Origin: JBDSTZ01 sp039927975
Lineage (GTDB): Bacteria > Pseudomonadota > Gammaproteobacteria > Burkholderiales > Burkholderiaceae_D
Length of the DNA: 11,771 bases
Assembly: GCA_039927975.1 (NCBI GenBank)
Contig: JBDSTZ010000229.1
Coordinates: forward strand, 1-11,771
Reading direction: 5' to 3'
Shown: piece by piece, positions 7,295 to 11,771 of the stretch
Layout of the letters: every line of letters starts with the position of its first letter
Numbering within the stretch: position 1 is the first letter of the stretch
Notes under the pieces: model-generated
What the model was told of the DNA's origin: nothing
What the model saw: only the letters and a program-made list of their open reading frames with translations
The model's database searches: none
Position numbers and translations under genes: made by a program

Positions 7295-9216
7295 GCCGCG
7301 CCCCGCCGCGCATCGCCGGCGCCGCCGAACAGGCGCACCAGGGCGGCCGTAAACAACGCCGGCCGCTCCAGGTTCGACACATGGCCGCAATCGGGGAGGA
7401 TCTCGAGCACCGCCTGGGGCAAGAGCGCGGTGATCGGGAAACCCATCTTTTCCTGGTCGCCGCGCACGATCAGCACCGGCATGGCCGGCTTGGCGGCCGC
7501 CAGGTGCCGCGCCGCCGAACGCCCCAGCAGCAAGCGCGGCTCGACGTGCAGTGCTTGCCAGGCCGGCCATTCATCGATCATCCGCCACAAGGGTTGGCGC
7601 AAGGCCTCGCGCCCGCTGCCGGCGTGGCTGATCAAGCCATCGAGCCACTGCTGCTTGAACGGGGTGACGCCCGCTTTGCGCAAGGCGGCGATCTCGCCGC
7701 GGCGCGTGGCCAGCGCCTCGGCGCTCCAGGGCTCGTCGGGTCCCGGGATATCGAACAGGTCGCCGCCGGCCATGGTGGCGCTCAGGGCCCGCTCGGGATA
7801 CAGCGCGATGAAATCGGTCACCACAAAGCCGCCCAGCGACAAGCCGACCAGGTGGGCGCGCGCGATCCCCAGTGCGTCCATGAACTGGCGCAAATCGTCG
7901 GCATGCAAGAACTGCTCGCCCTCGCGCGGCTCGCCCGAGCGCCCATAGCCGCGCAGGTCGTAACGGATCACCCGCCAATCGCGCTCGAGGGCGTCGATCT
8001 GGGGCTGCCATTGGCGCCGGTCGAAGCTGTGGCCGTGCAAGAAAATCACCGGCCGCCCGGCCCCGCTTTCCTCGTAATACAGGGTGGCGCCGTCGATGGC
8101 GACGCTGGCGTGCCGGGTGGCGCGCCGGGCGGTTTCCTCGAGCGCGGTGCGGACCATCGGCGCGTAGATGGTCGAGCCCATAAAGGTACTGTAGCCGTCG
8201 GCGACCGCCTTCTCGACGTTGGCCTTGGCCACCACGACGCCCCACACCCCGCTCGCCTTGTCGAGCCAGGCGCAGGCGCCGGCCCAGCCGGGCGAGGACA
8301 GCAACAGCGGGGCGCCGCGACGATCGACTTCTTCGCGCCACAGCCCCAGGCCGTAGATATCCTGGTGCAGCCGCTGGCGCGCCGCCTCGACGTATTCGGC
8401 GCGCTTGATACTGGCGCCGTGGGTCTGGTCCGCCTGCATCTCGGCGATCGCGCGCGCGCTGAGCACGCGCTTGCCTTTGTACAGGCCGTTTTGCGACACC
8501 ATCATCAGAAAGCGGCCGTAATCGTGCGTGCTGGTAAACAGGCTTCCGCCCAGCATGGGACTAAAGCCGGGCTCACGCGAGACCGGACTATAGCCGCTGG
8601 CGCGCATGCCCAGCGGGCCGGCGATGCGGTTCTGGAACAGCGCGTCGAACGATTGGCGCGCCGCCACTTCGGCCATGCGTCCGGCCACCTGCATGGCCAG
8701 GCCGCCATACTGGAAGCGTTCGCCCGGGCGCGCCACGGCCGGCAGCGCGACGATGTGGGCCACCGACTCCTCCAGCGTCTGGTAATCGTCGCGGCGCCGG
8801 TCTTGCGGCTGATAATCGGGATAGCCGGCGGTGTGCGACAGCAGCTGGCGCAAGGTCGCGTCGCCCTTGCTGTCGGTGAACTGCGGCAGGAACTTCCTGA
8901 CCGGATCGTCCCAGCCCAGTTTGCCCTCGTCGACCACGCTGGCGATGGTGGCGGCGGCGGTCCATTTACCGGTCGAGGCCACATGCATGGCGACGTCCGG
9001 GCCGGCATTGCCGACATAGGCTTCGTGCAGGACGCTCTCGCCGCGCCCCAGCATCAGCCCCATCCCGTCGAAGTAACCGAGCGCGACGCGCTCGCGCAAT
9101 CGCGCATCGAGCCATGAAAAATCCGGCGCGGCGGTGCGCGCCCCGGCATACGCGCGCGGCGCATACCAAGCGCCAAGGCCGGCCACGCCCAGCGAAAAAA
9201 ACGCCCGTCGTTTCAT
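7291..9216 (-). CDS. Exported fusion of a beta-lactamase-like serine hydrolase and an alpha/beta-hydrolase
   Basis: This protein of 641 residues has two separate hydrolase domains in one open frame. The start at 9216 gives MKRRAFFSLGVAGLG, a Tat-like twin-arginine signal with cleavage near A24 or A26, so the protein is probably periplasmic. Residues about 34-360 form a class C beta-lactamase/penicillin-binding-like domain: the nucleophile motif S81-T-G-K84 and the Y170-G-G motif (family usually YxN) are visible; the third motif is not canonical (PGWAG, 309-313). Residues about 372-632 form an alpha/beta-hydrolase: oxyanion HGHS (394-397), nucleophile S460 in GLSLG, likely acid D587 and His612 in GHVSNLERP. 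The second domain resembles the enol-lactonase/esterase group. Esterase-like removal of acyl or methyl groups from the polysaccharide is a plausible role, but the substrate is unknown. Its stop overlaps the repressor's GTG. Confidence 0.88.
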   Translation of the reverse strand: MKRRAFFSLGVAGLGAWYAPRAYAGARTAAPDFSWLDARLRERVALGYFDGMGLMLGRGESVLHEAYVGNAGPDVAMHVASTGKWTAAATIASVVDEGKLGWDDPVRKFLPQFTDSKGDATLRQLLSHTAGYPDYQPQDRRRDDYQTLEESVAHIVALPAVARPGERFQYGGLAMQVAGRMAEVAARQSFDALFQNRIAGPLGMRASGYSPVSREPGFSPMLGGSLFTSTHDYGRFLMMVSQNGLYKGKRVLSARAIAEMQADQTHGASIKRAEYVEAARQRLHQDIYGLGLWREEVDRRGAPLLLSSPGWAGACAWLDKASGVWGVVVAKANVEKAVADGYSTFMGSTIYAPMVRTALEETARRATRHASVAIDGATLYYEESGAGRPVIFLHGHSFDRRQWQPQIDALERDWRVIRYDLRGYGRSGEPREGEQFLHADDLRQFMDALGIARAHLVGLSLGGFVVTDFIALYPERALSATMAGGDLFDIPGPDEPWSAEALATRRGEIAALRKAGVTPFKQQWLDGLISHAGSGREALRQPLWRMIDEWPAWQALHVEPRLLLGRSAARHLAAAKPAMPVLIVRGDQEKMGFPITALLPQAVLEILPDCGHVSNLERPALFTAALVRLFGGAGDARRGAA

Positions 9217-9235
9217 TGTGCACCCGTGTGAGAAA

Positions 9236-9261
9236 GCCCTCCACGTCCGCAGGTGGAGGGC
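9236..9261 (-). terminator. Hairpin between receptor and hydrolase genes, possible weak intrinsic terminator
   Basis: There is a perfect 9-bp inverted repeat, GCCCTCCAC (9236-9244) and GTGGAGGGC (9253-9261), with an 8-base loop. Read on the minus strand, the GC-rich stem is followed by TTTCTC, a short broken U-tract. It lies 43 bases after the receptor stop and 19 bases before the hydrolase ATG. This fits partial termination after the receptor, or a 3' stabilising hairpin that lets some transcripts read through. Confidence 0.6.
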
Positions 9262-9304
9262 GAGAGCTTGCGCCCGAGACATTGGAGCTAGATCATCAAA
9301 GCGC

Positions 9305-11771
9305 TTAGAGCGCGTAGCGGATCTGCACCCCGTAACGCTGACCGATCGGCAGATAGTTGCGTTGGGTGTGCGGGGTGCCGAAATACTGCTCGCTGTGCGC
9401 GCCGGCGATATTCACGCCATCGACCACCACCGACATTTTCTTGCTAATGTCATAGGACAGCGAGCAATCCAGTACGCCCACCCCGGCTTCATAGATCGGC
9501 ACGCCAAGCGAGGCGCCGGAACCGGCCGCGGCAACGAAGCTGCTGCGATAATTGTAGGCAAGCCGCGCCTTGATCTTGCCCTTTTCGTACATGGCGACCA
9601 GGTTGTAGCTATTCTTGGACAAGCCTTGCAGCGGTATGGTCTTGCCCGCGATCGGCGCCGAGGTTGCGGCATCCGACTCGACATAGGTGTAGTTGACCTG
9701 GGCGCCAAGGCCATCAAATGGCGCTGGCAATCTGTCGAAGAATTGCTGGTAACCCGCTTCCAGCCCCTTGATCCTGGACGTACCGGCAGTCTCGAAGCTC
9801 GTGACTTTATACTCCTCGCCGTTGATGATGCGGTTTTGATTGATCTGCTGGGCATAGCCATCGACCGTTTTCTTGAACAGGGACACATAGGCCATGCCGG
9901 TGCGCCCGAAGTATTGCTCGAGCGATGCATCGAGATTGCTCGACTCGAGTGGCTTGAGGTTGGGATTGCCGCTCGCCGCCTCGTGCTGCGCCTGGTTGGT
10001 GATGGTGACCGCGCCCTTCAGGAAACCGAAGGCAACCGGCGCAAACGTCTTCGATGCCGCCGCGCGCAGCACCAGATCGTCGCGCAACGCCAGGTGGGCG
10101 TTGAGCGAAGGCAGCACGTCGGTGCGGGACGAATCGTTCGACTGCAGCACCAGGGTGCCCGCTTTGTCGGCGCCATACGCCTCGGCGTGGAACTTGGTGT
10201 TGATGTAGCGTACGCCAAGATTGCCGGTGAGCGGCATGCCCGCCAGCGCGAGCTCGTAATTGAGCTTGATATAGCCCGCCGCGCTTTTCTCTTTATTGAG
10301 CTGGAATTGGTCCGGGGTATACGGTTCCGACGTCGTGATGCCATACAAGCCGCGCAAAGCGCTTTGCTGGCGCACAGCGGCGGCCGAGAAGGTCCGGTAA
10401 GCGCCAATCTCGCGCGACTCGGTGGCAGGCACCGTCGTCAGCAGCGAGGGATCGACGCTGGCCAGGGTCTTGCTGCTGTTGCAGCCGTCGATGCAATAGA
10501 AATTGACGAAACCGATCGATTCATGGGTGTAGTCATTGGCGCGCAGGCCGACGTCGAGCGAGCTGAGGATACCCTTGTTGACCTTGTAGTTGGCCTCCAG
10601 GGTTGCTGCCGTGTTCGACTGTTTATTTTTAAACTCGATCGACAGCAGATACGAGGGATGGATGTTCGACAGATTGGTCAGATCGACACCGGCGATCGAC
10701 ACGCGCGAAGGTTCGCCCTGATTCATCACCAGCGACATCGATGGAATGGACGCACTCAAGCCCCATTCATACAGGTTGGCCATGGATGAACTGTTGCCGT
10801 GGCTGATACGGCCCTTCACCGTCAGGTCGCCGCCATCGCTCCAGCGGCCACCGACATCGAACATTCTTGTCCTGCGAACTTCATCGGCCGTCACCGAGTT
10901 GTCGACCATCCTGTTATTGCTGAAGGTGCCCGATTTCAGGTTGTCGCTGCCGTCGGTATTGGTGTCGCCCCACAGGGTGTAGGTCGAGGTCGGGTCGCCG
11001 GGGTAAAGGCGCGCGGTCCGAAATTCGTTGTTCATCACGTAGTTGATCGCGGTGACGTTCGCGTCCAGGGTCAGGTTGCTGCTCGGCCGCCACTGGTAAG
11101 CGAGGATGCCGGTGTCGCGCAAGCGCGTGCCGTTGTGGCCATTGCCGGTAAAGATACCGCTCGGCATGGTGACCGTCTTGCCCGAGCCGGCAAAGTTGCT
11201 CACCGCCGTCGTGTTCTGCACTTCATCTTCGCCCAAGCCATACCGGCTCTCGCCGTGCGCGACATTGAACAGCAGGCCCATCTCGCCGACGCCCGTCATC
11301 CATCGGTTGCTCAGCAGTGCCGAGACCTGCGGCTTCACCTTGGCGCCAAATCCAGGCGCGCCCACGAAAGACGTCGCCTTGGCCACCAGCACCGCCTGCG
11401 GGGTGCTGAAGTCGAACGGCTTGCGCGTGCGGATATCGACGTAGCCGCCCATTCCGCCTTCGATTTCATTGGCCGACGAACTCTTGTAGACGTCGACGCC
11501 GGCCAGCACGTCGGCTGGCAAGTCTTCCAGGTCAAAGTTGCGCCCGTTGCCGGTCGGGCCGTACACTTCCTGGCCATTGAGCACGATTTTGGTGTCACCC
11601 AGGCCGCGGATGGCAATCCCTCTTCCTTCGCCCTTGTAACGGCTCATCTGGACACCCGGAATGCGTTGGGCGGCCTCGGCGATATTTTGATCCGGCAATT
11701 TACCAATGTCGTCGGCAACGATCGAATCGCTCATCGACTCGCTGTCGCGCTTCTTGTTGCGCGCGCTTTGC
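9305..11771 (-). CDS. TonB-dependent outer-membrane receptor, 5' end outside the window
   Basis: This is an outer-membrane active transporter energised by TonB-ExbBD, probably for oligosaccharides. About 821 residues are visible; the signal peptide and any TonB box lie beyond the right edge. The frame stays open upstream of the internal Met at 11734 and reads QSARNKKRDSES, which flows into the conserved SIVADDIGKLPDQN (fragment residues 16-29). That motif and IPGV...RGEG-like, IRGL (54-57) and VDIRTRKPFDF (111-121) mark the plug domain. The rest is the 22-strand barrel with many alternating aromatic strands, ending in YGVQIRYAL. The plug signature is that of the TonB-Xanth-Caul (TIGR01782-type) group, common in carbohydrate utilization loci of Proteobacteria. 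A two-cysteine loop, C-I-D-G-C, is encoded at 10495-10481. The gene precedes the hydrolase by 88 bases. Confidence 0.93.
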   Translation of the reverse strand, partial: QSARNKKRDSESMSDSIVADDIGKLPDQNIAEAAQRIPGVQMSRYKGEGRGIAIRGLGDTKIVLNGQEVYGPTGNGRNFDLEDLPADVLAGVDVYKSSSANEIEGGMGGYVDIRTRKPFDFSTPQAVLVAKATSFVGAPGFGAKVKPQVSALLSNRWMTGVGEMGLLFNVAHGESRYGLGEDEVQNTTAVSNFAGSGKTVTMPSGIFTGNGHNGTRLRDTGILAYQWRPSSNLTLDANVTAINYVMNNEFRTARLYPGDPTSTYTLWGDTNTDGSDNLKSGTFSNNRMVDNSVTADEVRRTRMFDVGGRWSDGGDLTVKGRISHGNSSSMANLYEWGLSASIPSMSLVMNQGEPSRVSIAGVDLTNLSNIHPSYLLSIEFKNKQSNTAATLEANYKVNKGILSSLDVGLRANDYTHESIGFVNFYCIDGCNSSKTLASVDPSLLTTVPATESREIGAYRTFSAAAVRQQSALRGLYGITTSEPYTPDQFQLNKEKSAAGYIKLNYELALAGMPLTGNLGVRYINTKFHAEAYGADKAGTLVLQSNDSSRTDVLPSLNAHLALRDDLVLRAAASKTFAPVAFGFLKGAVTITNQAQHEAASGNPNLKPLESSNLDASLEQYFGRTGMAYVSLFKKTVDGYAQQINQNRIINGEEYKVTSFETAGTSRIKGLEAGYQQFFDRLPAPFDGLGAQVNYTYVESDAATSAPIAGKTIPLQGLSKNSYNLVAMYEKGKIKARLAYNYRSSFVAAAGSGASLGVPIYEAGVGVLDCSLSYDISKKMSVVVDGVNIAGAHSEQYFGTPHTQRNYLPIGQRYGVQIRYAL

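Noticed and set aside
6209..7570. Longer repressor starting at 7570
   Set aside because: The extra 92 residues lie inside the hydrolase 3' end in another frame and are not LacI-like. The helix-turn-helix begins right after the GTG at 7294.
8133..9216. Antibiotic-resistance beta-lactamase
   Set aside because: The SxxK motif places the domain in the class C-like serine hydrolase superfamily, but the YxN and KTG motifs are not canonical and the fusion and neighbours point to another role.
7291..9282. Longer start for the hydrolase at 9282
   Set aside because: It would add 22 residues before the signal peptide and run translation through the 9-bp hairpin. The Tat-like signal begins cleanly at 9216.
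6233..10789. Further long plus-strand open frames (6233-7948, 7381-9117, 9134-10789)
   Set aside because: All are codon-aligned antisense shadows of the repressor, hydrolase and receptor genes, with the same compositional explanation and no family resemblance.
9305..11734. Complete receptor gene starting at the Met at 11734
   Set aside because: The frame continues upstream to the window edge with family-typical residues, and a start there would lack a signal peptide. The gene is truncated by the window.

Overview
This window looks like a piece of a polysaccharide-utilization locus from a GC-rich Gram-negative bacterium. A TonB-dependent receptor implies an outer membrane. A PEP-CTERM (exosortase-sorted) protein, together with the codon bias, points to a betaproteobacterium of the Massilia/Duganella/Telluria type. 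That taxonomic call is inference from gene content; there is no rRNA or other marker here.

All five genes lie on the minus strand, so transcription runs from the right edge to the left. In that order they are: (1) the 3' part of a TonB-dependent outer-membrane receptor (11771-9305); (2) a Tat- or Sec-exported protein that fuses a serine beta-lactamase-like domain to an alpha/beta-hydrolase (9216-7291); (3) a LacI-family repressor whose GTG start overlaps the hydrolase stop by 4 bases (7294-6209); (4) a secreted 1828-residue modular polysaccharide lyase with an alginate_lyase-like catalytic domain, carbohydrate-binding-like modules and three tandem Ig + F5/8C units (6119-633); (5) a small PEP-CTERM protein 18 bases downstream, cut at the left window edge just after its membrane anchor (614-<1).

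No stretch over 300 bases lacks a gene. The receptor and the hydrolase are separated by 88 bases holding a perfect 9-bp hairpin, probably a weak terminator or attenuator. From the hydrolase leftward, spacing is tight (4-base overlap, 89 bases, 18 bases), consistent with one transcript.

A working model (inference): the large lyase binds and cleaves a uronic-acid-containing polysaccharide outside the cell, the receptor imports oligosaccharides into the periplasm, the two-domain hydrolase removes ester or amide decorations, the LacI protein senses a breakdown product, and the PEP-CTERM protein is a surface or matrix partner. The substrate cannot be read from the sequence. The most unusual features are the two-hydrolase fusion, the tandemly amplified binding units in the lyase, the atypical hinge of the repressor, and a dense G-tract array at the repressor's 3' end.
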